Shown: piece after piece, positions 48,550 to 60,329 of the stretch | Layout: every line of letters starts with the position of its first letter | How positions within the stretch are numbered: position 1 is the first letter of the stretch | Origin: Echinostoma caproni | Lineage: Eukaryota; Platyhelminthes; Trematoda; Plagiorchiida; Echinostomatidae | Direction: 5' to 3' | Assembly: GCA_900618425.1 (NCBI GenBank) | Contig: UZAN01039811.1 | Span: forward strand, 7,997 to 71,996 | Length of the DNA: 64,000 bases | The notes under the pieces: model-generated | Told to the model about the DNA's origin: nothing | Seen by the model: only the letters and a program-made list of their open reading frames with translations | The model's database searches: none | Made by a program: the position numbers and the translations under genes

Positions 48550-50236
48550 CTACCCTCAGAACCACGAGACCATATCTGCAACCTTTATAGGGATGACACT
48601 TTATATGGATCGGAAAATGGTTTATTACCGTTCTAGACAGTGGGCATGAAAGAGGGGAACTAATGAAGACAACCGTAGTTTCACTGGGTTTGACATACTA
48701 ATTTCACTAATAATCTAATGCTATTGCGAATTGACTGAGTCTGTATCAATCTTAACTTTCAGTGATATAGTACACCACTTTTACACAGTTTTCGAAGTGT
48801 CATCTAAAGGCAATGACGGGTGTGTATCACACAATGCGAAGCCCTTATCAGCTGGAAAGGCTATCTATTTAAATTCCGTTTACTGGAAAATGGGGCAATT
48901 CACTGTATCGGTGTAGGGAACCAAAAGAAAACCATGAGATTGATCAAATGTGCGATCACAGTGATGATCAAACGGCAAATGTAAGTAAATTATTACTTCG
49001 AACGACGTATATCCGAATCACAACAGTAACGTCCGACTTTGCCCTTTCTTTTTATTTTCTATGGTAGTCCATTGATCAGAAGATTTACTTTTCTTGAAAA
49101 CTACATCATTATATTTTATTGCTTGGGTATTAATTTCGAACCAAACGAACTCGAGTTTTTAAGGGATTCGAGACGTTTCCCCCGTTTCTGTTTGTTTGCA
49201 TCAGCTCGATTGTACTCTGTTTAATCTGGACAAAGCGTGAGTAAACTAGAATAATTCAAACGTTGTTGTCGTTGATCTGTAAATTGTCAAAAGTTTGCAT
49301 TCCGGATATCTTTTATACATACACTTGATACTCGAAATGCTTTGAAATACATGACTGACTCTTGCAGGACTCATATGCTGTGCCCCTCGAGAGAAATGTT
49401 CAACACAATTGTGTGCCGATGGTGTGCACGGTTTTTACCACTCACTTGCATGGAAAAGATAACCGTCGGGATAGGCGACACTCGGATGGCTAGCGGGAGT
49501 ATCTTACAGGCAAAAGCATATCTGCTGCTTAGGCGCCGAGGATGCTCGATGGATAGGAAAATTTGCGTTTTGATGGTGCACGCTTTTGCATTATTTATGA
49601 CTGTAAAATTCAAATGTCTGAGAACAAAAACAATTTGCATTAGAGAATCTTCACCGATATGGTTGCAAGACCAAATATGTTGAAAACACTCCCAGGGGAA
49701 CCATTTCACAGGAGTGTTTATTGATTTTAACTAGAAATCCGACTGAAAGTTAGTTCTCTCAGAAAGCTTGGAGATACTTTATATTGTGAGAACAGATCAA
49801 GAGGAATCCGTTAACTAACTTAAACCGCTAATATAACAAAGCTTGTCAGTAATCGTTCACAATATTCAGTCTTCGCGGATATTTCAGAATGCTAAATAAT
49901 CACATCGGAGAGAGTTATTACACAAAACATTTATCTCAAACATGATCTTACAATAGATGACAAAAACCTGTGAGTAAAGCCATCTAGGAAAACTATTGAT
50001 TTTCTGTAAGTGAACTTGGTTTACCAAATCATTGAAGATGATTTACTATATGATATCATCTGTCATCTGACCAAAGCTCAGGGGAAACTGATTTCGGGAA
50101 GTGTGTTTTTCCAAATACATTGTGGGATATCTTGATAATTTTATTCGCTTTATTGAATTAACTTTAAGTTCTGTTAACCGAAGGTGTCAACTGTGGCTGC
50201 TTCAGTTCAATTCTAAAAACTATGTATCATTTCAAT

Positions 50237-50679
50237 GCGATGAAAATGTTTGTGATAACCAACAAAGAGCACTGGACAGCTGTTTCGTTCTGTTTGGGAC
50301 TCGTCAGCAGTGCATACTTTTTGTGTCCCTGTCAGGACTCAAACCGCGATTCTTCGGGCTGGGACTTCAAACCCTTACCCTTGGGCTACACGATCGATGG
50401 TTATCTCCTTGTGCGAATGGTTCAACCAATTTCGATGGTGAATGTTTGGATTAGCCCATTCGGTTTTTCACAGGCACCAGGCACTGTTGATGATGTTCGA
50501 TGAACGATACAGCTGTCCAGTGCTCTTTGTTGGTTATCACAAACATTTCCATCGCACTAAAATGCAAACAAACAGTGAGGAATTAACGATCTATCAGGGA
50601 GTAAAACCCACATTGAACATCATCAACAGTGCCTGGTGCCTGTGAAAAACTGAATGGGCTAATCCAAACATTTACCATC
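50237..50679. repeat. Two interleaved inverted repeats (A-B-A'-B')
   Basis: A (50237-50283) and A' (50509-50555) are inverted with 46 of 47 matches. B (50434-50498) and B' (50615-50679) are inverted with 63 of 65 matches. The order A, B, A', B' is interleaved rather than nested, so the four arms cannot all pair as a simple cruciform. Between A and B (about 50320-50400, minus) lies a tRNA-like head: TAGCCCAAGGGTAAGG and CGCGGTTTGAGTCC. The A segment is a SINE body also present, diverged, at 54120-54180. Confidence 0.88.
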
Positions 50680-51229
50680 TAAATATGTATCATTTTCTTA
50701 ACACTCGAATTTGAATACATGTTAAAATGTAAAAAAACAGTAAATGTAAAATAATGTACAATATACTAGGCTTGTGAAACAGCCGAACTGTAAACGATTC
50801 GGAATGTTGCCTACTACTATTATGGTACATTATTTAGTGTCTGTAAAATCCCTGGTTGTGTCAAAATGTAACTACATTCTATGGTCGCGATTTATCTGTT
50901 ACAAAATGCTCAGGCCACAGACACTCTAATGCTGCTATTTACTAAATACTTTTTCCGATATCAGTTACGTAAATCTCTTCAAGGACATCCCAATCCGAAA
51001 GTAAACCTCTTTCACGTGAATGGTTCACATTGGGTCGATTGCTGTCTTCAGTGGGCACTATGACTACCCGAACTTCCGGTTCGAAACAATTGATTCCCTG
51101 TGGATGAAAAGTGTCAATCTTCGAAGACCTCTTCATCTCTCCTCATTTTTAGCACTACCCATTGGTAGTCGAAGAGTATTTGTCATACGGTCATCTAAAG
51201 AAATAAAGAACACTCTGAGCTAGGTTTGA

Positions 51230-52150
51230 AAAAATCTACTGACTGTTTTTAAACAGAACGGTGATTTTGTTCTCCATTGGTATTGAGTTGAAAACCAGCG
51301 CTCTTGCTCAAGAATGCAGAATATATTTTCGTATCCACGTATTCTTTCTGTGTATGCTTCGTTTGAGGTAGCCATCCTCGCTGCGTGACAAGTAAATATC
51401 ACGAAACGCCAATTCCCTAAGCAGAATTTATCTCTAGCGTGAATTTTATATTAGGATGAGCCCGATTAAAAGTGTCCAAAAACGTTGAGGGAATTAGAAA
51501 TTTTCAATGACACAAATAACATCCCTTTGCACGCACACGCTCTACCCGCTGAGATACGATGCCACACCGATAACACTGATCTTTTCACATTTGAATTACC
51601 CGTCCAGCTTACAGAGGCATATGGCATCCACCAATTAGCACGTTAGCTGACTGCCCCGACAGGTTTTCCTTAGAATTTACCGGAGTCCACCAAATGAGCT
51701 TCTAAGACAAGTTTCATTGTGCAAATGGTTGTCTTGGCAGATTTAAAGTTGTTATGTCGAGTGTGAAAAGATCAGTCCAATCGGTGTATCGTCGTAGCTC
51801 AGCTGGTAGAGCGTGCACGTACAAGGCGTAGGCGGCGTCCATGAGTGGGTTCGAATCCCACCCAGGCTACTGAACTTTTCACAATCGACATAATAACTTC
51901 AAATCTGCCAAAACAACCATTTGCACAAATAATATCATCAATATAACGCCTGCATAGGGCACACTGTTCGATAAAGGTTAACAATGTCTCATTCTCCAGC
52001 TTTGCCAGAAATATATCTACCAATAGGGGACCCAATGGTGAGCCCTAGGCGATTCCATTTTTTTGACCATACGGGCAACCGTTGAACTGAAATCGAACAT
52101 TGGAATTGCATTGCAGAAGGAGTTTTCTTAGGCAATTGACTGGAATTCCG
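51230..52150 (-). pseudogene. Penelope-like element RT relic, minus strand, split by an insertion
   Basis: Minus frames in order from 52150: NVRFQFNGCPYGQKNGIA, then GSPLGPLLVDIFLAKLENE and RRYIDDII (about 51930-51950). This is the Penelope RT with the catalytic YIDD box. The RT is then interrupted by the 400-bp insertion 51524-51923. It resumes on the other side as VICVIENF and FLDTFNRAHPNIKFTLE (about 51410-51510), and continues YLLVTQRGW and TKHTQKEYVD to about 51290. Stops and frameshifts show it is dead. The last segment is a diverged duplicate of the start of the + copy at 52159. Confidence 0.82.
51511..51936. mobile_element. tRNA-like inverted-repeat insertion inside a Penelope RT, 13-bp target duplication
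   Basis: The flanking direct repeats CACAAATAACATC (51511-51523) and CACAAATAATATC (51924-51936) differ at one base and fall exactly where the Penelope ...YIDDII/VICV... reading breaks, so 51524-51923 is an insertion. Inside, a truncated minus tRNA-like head (A-box, 51540-51558) and its leader come first. An unassigned 110 bases follow. Then a complete cassette lies between 52-bp inverted repeats, 51719-51770 and 51875-51926 (48 of 52 matches). The cassette has A-box TAGCTCAGCTGGTAGAG (51795-51811) and B-box GGTTCGAATCC (51848-51858). It belongs to the same family as 8505-8782. Confidence 0.8.
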
Positions 52151-52158
52151 AAATTCCT

Positions 52159-53049
52159 ATGTTTTCAACATTTTTGGACAGGTTTAATCGGGCTCGTCCT
52201 AATATAAACTTCACCCTAGAGATGGAATCTGCTCGAGGAATTGGTGTTTCTTGATGCTGATATTTACTTGTCACGCCGGAAAGATGGTTTCCTGAAACGA
52301 AGCATACACAGAGAGAATACGTGGACAGGACAATATATCAACTATCCGGTCCATTGTCAATCGTGTAAGTAGACTTTGTTCTGCTGACACAGTCAATGAT
52401 GAATTGGCAACAGTTAAGTCAACATTCTTAAAAAAGTGGATACTCAGAGGAACTTATCGATCGTTGTATCAGAGCTTACATAGCAAAATCAAAGGATCCA
52501 ACAGTGGGGAAGAAAAAGGCTTACACTTCATTACCTTTCAAAGGTGACACCCTTGCGAGGACAGTGAGCAAACGACTGAGGAGGTTAGTAGAAAATAGTT
52601 ATTTCTCAACGGAATAGCGCATCTTCTACTCTTCGAAATCAGTTNTTTCATTACAGATGAAGGGCAGGCTGCCGTTGGAGACAACCTCTTCTTGTATTTA
52701 CCAGTTTACTTGCTCCTGTGGCCTAAGATTCGTGGGCCGCATCACCAGACGATTGGCTAATCGAGTGAGAGAACACCACCCAGCTTGGCTCAGTCGGGGA
52801 CTGATAAATGCAGGCGCGATTGCGGTTGCTGTACCTCCGACCGAGACGAATCACACCGTGAATATGCGGGAATCATTTCATCCAATCTATTTACTGACGG
52901 AGATCCGGTCTAAGGATGTGAAAGTCCGATTGTTATCTACAGCAGAGGTGATAGCATTTGGGATGAACAAACCTCCATTTTGTGCACACGAACAGTTCGG
53001 TAAATCCCTCTCCCTCCCATGGCCATGTGTCCGAAGTGCTCCCACCTAA
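52159..53049 (+). pseudogene. Penelope-like element: RT end and GIY-YIG endonuclease, + strand
   Basis: From 52159 the frame reads MFSTFLDRFNRARPNINFTLE, then across shifts LVFLDADIYLSRRKDGFLKR and ENTWTGQYINY (RT thumb). The linker has KSKDPTVGKKKAYTSLPF-like codons. From 52657 a 130-codon open frame gives the endonuclease: SSCIYQFTCSCGLRFVGRI (the GIY and YIG strands), TRRLANRVREHHPAWL (catalytic Arg and Glu helices), SFHPIYLL, STAEVIAFGMNKPPFC and LSLPWP, stopping at 53047-53049. The RT part has stops and shifts; the endonuclease frame is intact apart from the upstream breaks. An N lies at 52645. It stands head to head with the minus copy. Confidence 0.88.
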
Positions 53050-54119
53050 TACTTCAGTCGAATATTCACACTCCGCAAGGGATTATAATCAATTATGCGG
53101 GCAGTGTTCAAACACCTCCCTCCCTCGAAACCCTTCAACTGCGATTTTGAACACACTACAACCCTGATTTGACAGTCTCTCCGTGTTGTTTCCCTGAATT
53201 GTATAATGTATTGTAATTGGTCAGCAGATAATGGACTGAAGGCAAGCTTATTTGCCACATCTTTGTTTTTCTGGTGAATCTATCGGAATTGTTTACTCAC
53301 CACAGAATATTTCAACATCTGCCTTCCTTATATGTGTAAAAGGGACTCAAGACGAGTGATTCAACGGGATACTGTATACAGGTTGCATTGCACTGTAGGC
53401 AAACTGACTAAGGAGATAAACAGCTAATCATACTTCATAGGACATATTTGGTTGAATACAAAATATAAACAGACATGGATCAGAACCCTGAAGCGTGGAG
53501 ATTTTGTATATCGTTGAGGGAAAATAAAATCGGTGGAATAAACCCAGTGCGTAAACAGCAGCTCAGCGTTTTGACGCCAAATACAAGAAATCGCAGAGTA
53601 AAACACCATTCGGAGAACTCAAAATCATCCGGAGTACCCGTTGAAATTGAAAATTAAAAATTGGGAAGTAAATGCAAATATGTGTAAAAATCGTGCCAAA
53701 CTTCATTCCTGTATTTCTTTCCATTGTCCCTACGTCCGGAATATCCTATGTTAAGACGCATCTAATCCTGTTCACTCAGCAGGTCTGTGATTGAGAGATT
53801 ATGGGATATCCAGAAAATTTTAGAAAATAAAAACATTATCTTCACATTAGTCTGGTGCTATTTATTTAAACAAATGCAAAAATCCTTGTGACCTTTATGC
53901 TTTTTCTTCATAAGAGCCCCATGAAACTGTGATGCGAGATCAGTCGGAACTTGATATAAGCTTTAGTTAAAGGAACGACGTCAATGATGCAACTTAGTGT
54001 GCTTCACGAGTCACAATATATGCGATTTCTTCCAATACGTTTTTTCATTACGCAATTGAAATAAACGTTGATTTCCGGAGGAAACGCAAACTATTGCGCT
54101 TTTATTTCATCTGCGATGC

Positions 54120-54260
54120 AACGTTTGTGATAACTGGCCATAAACACTGGATGGCCGTTTTATCACTGTCGGGACTGCGCAAGCGGCGTTTCGCGGTTTG
54201 AGTCCCAGCTGAAACGCAAAGTGTGCAAACTGCTGACAACGTCCAGCTTGAGAGAAACAG
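54120..54260 (+). repeat. SINE-like repeat related to the 50.2-kb A arm
   Basis: GTTTGTGATAACTGGCCATAAACACTGGATGG corresponds to the A segment at 50250-50283 (GTTTGTGATAACC...GCACTGGACAG). It is followed by CTGTCGGGACTGCGCAAG and a B-box-like CGCGGTTTGAGTCCC. Confidence 0.55.
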
Positions 54261-55039
54261 ATTTGCAGTGTTTGTTGTCGGGCATCACGAGAAATTCTGT
54301 TGTTAATTAAATGGACTCAACAACGAATCATCAACGAATTCTTATGGAGAGAAACTACACAGCCGAAGTCAATAACATAGCTCATTTTCGTTCAGGCAAC
54401 GTAGACTTGGTCAAAAATATTATTTCAGGAAGTCTGTCTTCTGTGATGTTGTAGTTTCACCCACAGAGAATGGTCGTTTACACTGAAAGTTCTTCCGGTA
54501 GACATTCAGTTGTGATTCTGAGTTTTTCAACAACACGGTTAACTAAAAAGACAACATGACAATGTAATAATCTTCTCTTAAGTATTTCGACAACTTAATC
54601 CAGACCGACTCTAACAACGCATGGATGAACTATATCCGATTCTTTTTTGTGCAGCGTAACGCTCAGCAGTTTTATCGTACTCACACACTCTTTCCAGATG
54701 ACCAACATAATGCACAGACATCTGAATCAGCCACTCAACATGCTGGAATACATGGAGACGCTCAACCGTTTTATCTATACCAGCATAAAACCAATCGCAT
54801 TATATTTGAAATTCACAAAGATATGCTATTGTCACTCAAACATTTCATTATCCGAGTATACTGAGTTGATACGGGCTTTCCAATGAAATGATGACTTTTC
54901 CACGTATTTTGTTTACCCGTTCTTTTGAGGGCTATCAAAACTTGTATTTCTTTATTCATAACTTAACCTCGGTTGTTATATAGACATTTGTACAGAGAAC
55001 TTTCACAAAAGATATAAGGCTAAGTGAAAATTCACAATT

Positions 55040-55115
55040 AGGGTGAAAGTGGGTTTCGAACACATTCTTCGCTGCGATATGATAGTGGTCGATACCACTT
55101 GATTGCCAAAATATG
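55040..55115 (-). repeat. tRNA-like SINE head, minus strand
   Basis: On the minus strand GGCAATCAAGTGGTATCG is followed by GTGTTCGAAACCCAC. Same TCAAGTGG core as the copies at 18240 and 46921. Confidence 0.5.
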
Positions 55116-56516
55116 GTCCAGTCGATCACATTTTTTAAAATTTTCTGTTCCTATATGGATCGCTATCGCTGTGTGGTGGCCTTTTTCCGCAGCTCTAAGG
55201 TGCACATAGTCAATGAGGAAAACTAACAAGGCTTCGTTATCCAGCGAAAATTTTATTTCATAGATCACATCACGAGACTTACGATGACACCATCAGATGG
55301 TCTTATGGTCTTATGGTGCAACAGAGCAGCCCCGTCCCTCCGGTTTCCTTTCATGGAGCCATTCGATTGATCACGAAAGTACAAAATCTAACTAGGAACG
55401 AGCATTGATGATCAGTTTATAAATATTTATACAGAAAATCCAACGAAAGACGGAGAGATGGAGAGCATGAAACGAAAATTGCAAGATAGGGACATTTATG
55501 CACAGTCGCGACTAGCTAATTTGACCGAGATTCTAAACATTCTTTCTACTATTCTCACCGAAATCATTTCACATTTCGATGGTAATGACCTACGTTTGCT
55601 ATTCTATGGATCGTCAGAAACAACTGATTTGCATAGTTCTTGAAAGGCATGAACGTTGCGCACAAGCAACATAATTCATTCTGTTATATATAGAGTGAGA
55701 CGCTATAACTTTGATAATGCAAATCCGGTTCAGGGGAGTTTCGATTTTACCTTTTACTGACAGAAGATTTAAACGATTTTGCCTGTTGAATCCTTCATAT
55801 TTATAATAAGTGGAGGGTATCATTCAAGAACGTTCAGCTCCTTGTGAATTAACAGTCAAAACCTCTATTATGTTATTCAATAGGACACGGCATAAGCATC
55901 AGTGGAAAAGGCATAATAATATGTTATTATAGAAAAACTCCATCAAACTTACGGATATCTTTTTTGACGGAGTAACATTTTCACTAGCAAAATAAAAGCT
56001 GTTTTTTTGTGCTCAAACTCCATCATATTAAGTTTTTTGCAGCACCAGACAGAAGATGGCCTCCGACTAATGTTCTTCAAAAAATCCCTCAATTGTTTTG
56101 ATACTTCGAGTGAAAATAAGTAGATCCCAACTGTCAAACTTTTCGGTTCAGAAGTAATTCGAGCTGGAATATATGTAATTATTGATATATCTGAGTTATT
56201 CAACCAGCTATACATTAGGTTTGGTTTCAAAAATAACTAACAAATGACAAGACAGGGCATAGATTCATTTTAGTTTTCAATAATCATTAGGGAATATGGA
56301 GTGAACTAAAACTGGTGAAAATCAATGAAGGTTTAGTTGGTCGTTTCCAATCTACGAACTGGATCGATTTGTCAATCGATCTCTTTGATGCCGCTTGTAA
56401 AATTTTGCTTCAGTTGAGTGAAATATAAAAAATGCCTCAAGCACAAATCATCTTTCTTGGTTAAGCCAATTGCGATACAGAAAATGGCTTTTGGATGTGA
56501 TGAACCCTCTCTCTGT

Positions 56517-56534
56517 GGGGGTGGGGTGGGTGGG
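56517..56534 (+). other. G-quadruplex-capable motif
   Basis: GGGGGTGGGGTGGGTGGG: four G-runs of at least three separated by single T loops, the most stable class of quadruplex motif. It is isolated in AT-rich DNA. Confidence 0.85.
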
Positions 56535-59500
56535 AGTGAATCAACAACGCTGTGGCCATCAAAAGTGGTAAAATAACCGGTTCAACATCGGTATGCACTG
56601 AATGAATACAACAGTGTGAACACGTTGCGAAAGAATTTTTAATTAAAGAGGAAAAACAGAGGGATATCAAATTTCACAAATGTCCGACCCAATTCGGTTT
56701 TATTCCAGCGCTTTCTTAGAAAAACTCTTTTTGGCATCGGACGACAAGGGAAATTTCTTTTCTTATTGTGTTCGCAGGCGGCCATAACGAATCCATATTC
56801 CACAAAATCACTCCACTTCGGTCATGTACATCGTCTGGATGTTTGTCTTTTGAAGAATATGCTCAGATACTTTTTCACATAGGTTATTGAATTGTTTACA
56901 CACTGCGCATTGAGTTGAGAAACTATTCCTCGAAAATTTGTTTCTAGTCCTATGTGTCCTCAGTTGAGCGCGCAAATTTTCTTATAGGTACGAAGAAGAG
57001 CATTCTGGACTCTTGGTAACTTTGTTGGGATGGGTGGAATTAATGTAATTTGATTTTATAAACGTTTATGTGCTCATGCTTCATTAAAACCGTGTGTTTA
57101 ATTCATCCTATTTTCCGTCTAACTTGAAGTTCCTCCAGAGGAGAGCTGAAGGCCTTTCTAAGTCAATCGCAAAATCAGTCTGGATAGTTTTTCCGTTGCT
57201 CAAATTATTGATTATCAAATCTTTTTCTTTCCTCTTTGACTCACTGCGAAAACGTTTTACTACATGTCGCAACAATCGATAACTGATCAGGAAAACTTGC
57301 GAAGGGCCTATCTAGACATTTCTTTATCAATATTTTCCCGGTCTAAAAAGCAGGATAGAAATTTCTCCTTATACTGATTTATATGACAAAAGTAGATTAG
57401 CTTCAAGTCCTTAGATGTTGTTAGTTTTTTCCTACGGGAACATTTTGTGGCACAGTAGCCATGACGATTGTGTCCCGCTTGCCCACCAATGTGCTCTGTA
57501 ATAGTGATTGTTTATCCGCAGCAGAAAAGAGCGTACGAAATTCAGCGGGCGAAAACTTAGTTTGTTTTTATTGCCTTTCGCACATGATTATACTTATTCA
57601 GAGTGCATGTGTTGTAAAAGCTATTCAGCCTAAAAGAGTTGTCTTGCTATAAAAAGACAGTTTATAAACAATGTAATTCAACAAACTCTTTCATCAAACT
57701 GATGACCGAATGATAACACCGGTCAAATAGACTGGTCGATACTTCGGTTGGCTAGCTTGACTTTGGACTGATTTCTGAGCATGAAGATCAGGGAGATCGC
57801 CTTGGCGAAAGCAACACAGTATCTCACAGATGTAAACGCGCTTCTGCCCGGTACACTCAAATCACACTTCAGAGTCTATTTCATCCTGTCCTCCGTCAGG
57901 CATCAACATATCCCACTAACTGATAAAATTATACATAGGATGACAACATTTATGTTGAGTAATTTTTCCAGCCATTTCCTTCCATAAAAATTTGTCTGTG
58001 CTTGTCCGCTGCACGACAATCCCGGCTAGACAGATTGTCAGAATAGCACATGGTCCAATGAAAGCTTTATTTAGCTTGCAGTATGTGTCCCAATACACAC
58101 GCCAATAGTGAGCATAACAGAGACCAAAAAGTGTTCTAATCGATAATGTTTGCAATCCTGTCTGACAGGCGATGTCACTGCCAGATAATTGTTACCGCGA
58201 GTCCCATCCGACGAACATGTGCAGTTCAAAGAATTTCGCGATTTATTTTTACTCTAAACCCAGGGTCATATGCGCAACAATTGATGAATTCCATTTACTA
58301 ACAGGCTTATGAAAATATTCTCTATGAGCTACACTGCAAGATCAGCGCGAGATGGCAATTATTCCAATCACGTCTTGTTTGTAATAACGTCTTACATTTT
58401 CTGTGAGAATTCAGAGGAAAACGATCACAGTTCCATATACACTAACAATCAGTAACAAAATACTCTAAGGTTCCGACAAGTTTTTCCGGGATAAATGTTG
58501 TTGTTCTTGTTTTGCCAGTCGCACACAGAACTGGCAAATTCGTATTTCACATCTTTCATTGTCCATTAGATAGCTCGATTGTGGAATTTATTCCACTGTT
58601 CACGGTGGTTTGCCGCTCGGGCGGTTAATCGACTCGCGCGTTACTCGAGCCATGTAAACCTCGGTGTTTTGAACTGCCCTATTCAATCTGATGTCGTTTC
58701 AAATCATCCAGAATGCACGTGTTTATTTGCATCACATTCTTTATAAATGGTTTATCACGTTGAATTTTATAAGTCAGTTGAATACAAACACACCGCGATG
58801 GAAATATCAACTACCAAAATCCAAGAGATGGTTTATTGTACACTTTGTACAGTTGATATGAAGTAAATTGCTCCTTTTCTCAGTTGAAAACTTCCGTCTT
58901 GTGTGCTTAAGTTGATAAAGATTTGCGCTGATCGATTTTTCTTGATTGATTTTGTTTGTCATTCCAAGGAGCTGGGACACATGTGCTCGTTTGTCAGATT
59001 TGTTTTCAACGTACATTGATTTTGACTCAAAGCAAACATTAAATTTAAATTTACATGCTTGGGTCAACACCAAAAACGTTGAAAAACATTAACTCAAATC
59101 CATCATCCTGAAAAAAAGCAAAACAGTATAAGTTGTAAAGAAGATGTCAATATGTTTCACTCATTTGAATTGAAATTCGTCGCATTTTCAATGGTTTTGG
59201 AATTCTACGCTCTTATCATAGCAACTATAGGGCCACGTTTTCCTCTCTGTGAAAAAGAATAATTATCACTGTATACCGCTGCAAAATTATGTGTTGGTAG
59301 AACATGGAAGAATTTGTCAAATCTGTGATAAATTGGTCATAGGTGATAAGAAATAAATTTGTCCACAAAAAGGCAATATAATTTATTTGTAAAGTAAACT
59401 TATGACCTATTTCGATACATATTCATCGATTGTCACTTGTATCTGTTAAGATTCATATATGTTGTGGTACAGTTTGATAAATGTAGAACTGAAGAGCACC

Positions 59501-59870
59501 AGTTCAGGTATTTATTCCTGTTTACCGCCCTCAGTCCTGTACGGCGTGTTGGTGTGGAATCAACATCGGAATATTTGAATGCTAGATAATAACAGGAACC
59601 TATGAAACGTTTTTATACTTCATAGACGAATTCGAATTTGAAGCGTTAATTTTCGGAGTTTTGCAAAATAGTTTGACACAGGTAAACTGAGAGAAAAGCG
59701 TGGATATACAGATATAGTAATTCAGAAAGTCAATTAGTTTAATAAACACGCCGTGGACTGCATTTTTAGAATCGAAGAAATTTTCACTGAGATCCAGGAG
59801 CTGTATCTGGACTATCCACAACAGGGAAGAATCTAAACTATACCGTTTATGTTATTGGTAGCCCACACCT

Positions 59871-59936
59871 TCACCTTCTTCTGTCTCCACCGGCACGGAA
59901 AAACTGCTGAAACTCGTACAGTGCTTCTACAATAAA
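59871..59936 (-). CDS. Possible terminal exon, minus strand, unknown product
   Basis: After an AG the minus frame reads FIVEALYEFQQFFRAGGDRRR and stops. It is in phase 0 with the donor of the candidate exon 60095-60300, 158 bases upstream on that strand. The composition looks coding, but the pyrimidine tract before the acceptor is poor. I do not recognise the protein. Confidence 0.25.
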   Translation of the reverse strand, partial: FIVEALYEFQQFFRAGGDRRR

Positions 59937-60094
59937 CTCTGCCCAATATAAAACTATGGAGTAGAGTTACCGTATGTTCATATTGGATCGTAATAACTTG
60001 ATCCATACAAATCTTTTTGGGGAATGTGGTACGAATTGTGGTAGAAATCGGAAGCTGATTACATATAAGTCATCAAATATAGGATTTTATTTAC

Positions 60095-60300
60095 CTTGAT
60101 ACGAATTACATTTCTGCTCATTAGAATGTTATATTGTGCAGAAAACGCTTCTGTAGCCAACCGTTTTTCCCGAGGAACTTCAAGTATACCCACCCCCATT
60201 TTACTTGGAACGCCAATTTTTCGAATACTTCTCACGTCACACATAACTTTAATAGATTTACAACAGAAAACAGCTTCAGTCACACGTTGTACATAACACT
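60095..60300 (-). CDS. Possible exon, minus strand, unknown product
   Basis: Open on the minus strand from an AG (CTTCTTAG) to a consensus donor ATCAAG|GTAAAT. The frame reads CYVQRVTEAVFCCKSIKV, then IRKIGVPSKMGVGILEVP and ATEAFSAQYNILMSRNVIR. It is also open, unspliced, back to about 60385, where it meets the S17-like relic. No domain recognised; it may be the C-terminal extension of that gene. Confidence 0.3.
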
Positions 60301-60329
60301 CTAAGAAGTTACAAAATGCCTTTAGGATC

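Larger units (their letters stand above)
44841..51229. other. Downstream flank with SINE-like repeats, no gene recognised
   Basis: Presumably begins with the calsyntenin 3'UTR. It holds tRNA-like SINE copies (46590-46725, 46921-47085), a 10-bp hairpin (48523-48549), a diverged SINE body (49060-49130) and the interleaved inverted repeat (50237-50679). Open frames of 60-120 codons in this stretch have no recognisable domain. Confidence 0.55.
53050..59870. other. Gene-poor flank with SINE-like heads and a G4 motif
   Basis: The first 200 bases are probably the Penelope 3' untranslated part. The stretch holds tRNA-like repeats (54120-54260, 55040-55115) and a G-quadruplex motif (56517-56534). Open frames such as 54647-54886 and 55458-55643 have no recognised domain. 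Confidence 0.5.

Noticed and set aside
54647..54886. Coding-like frame after CTCTTTCCAG (MTNIMHRHLNQPLNM...)
   Set aside because: The acceptor is attractive, but no convincing donor, partner exon or similarity was found.
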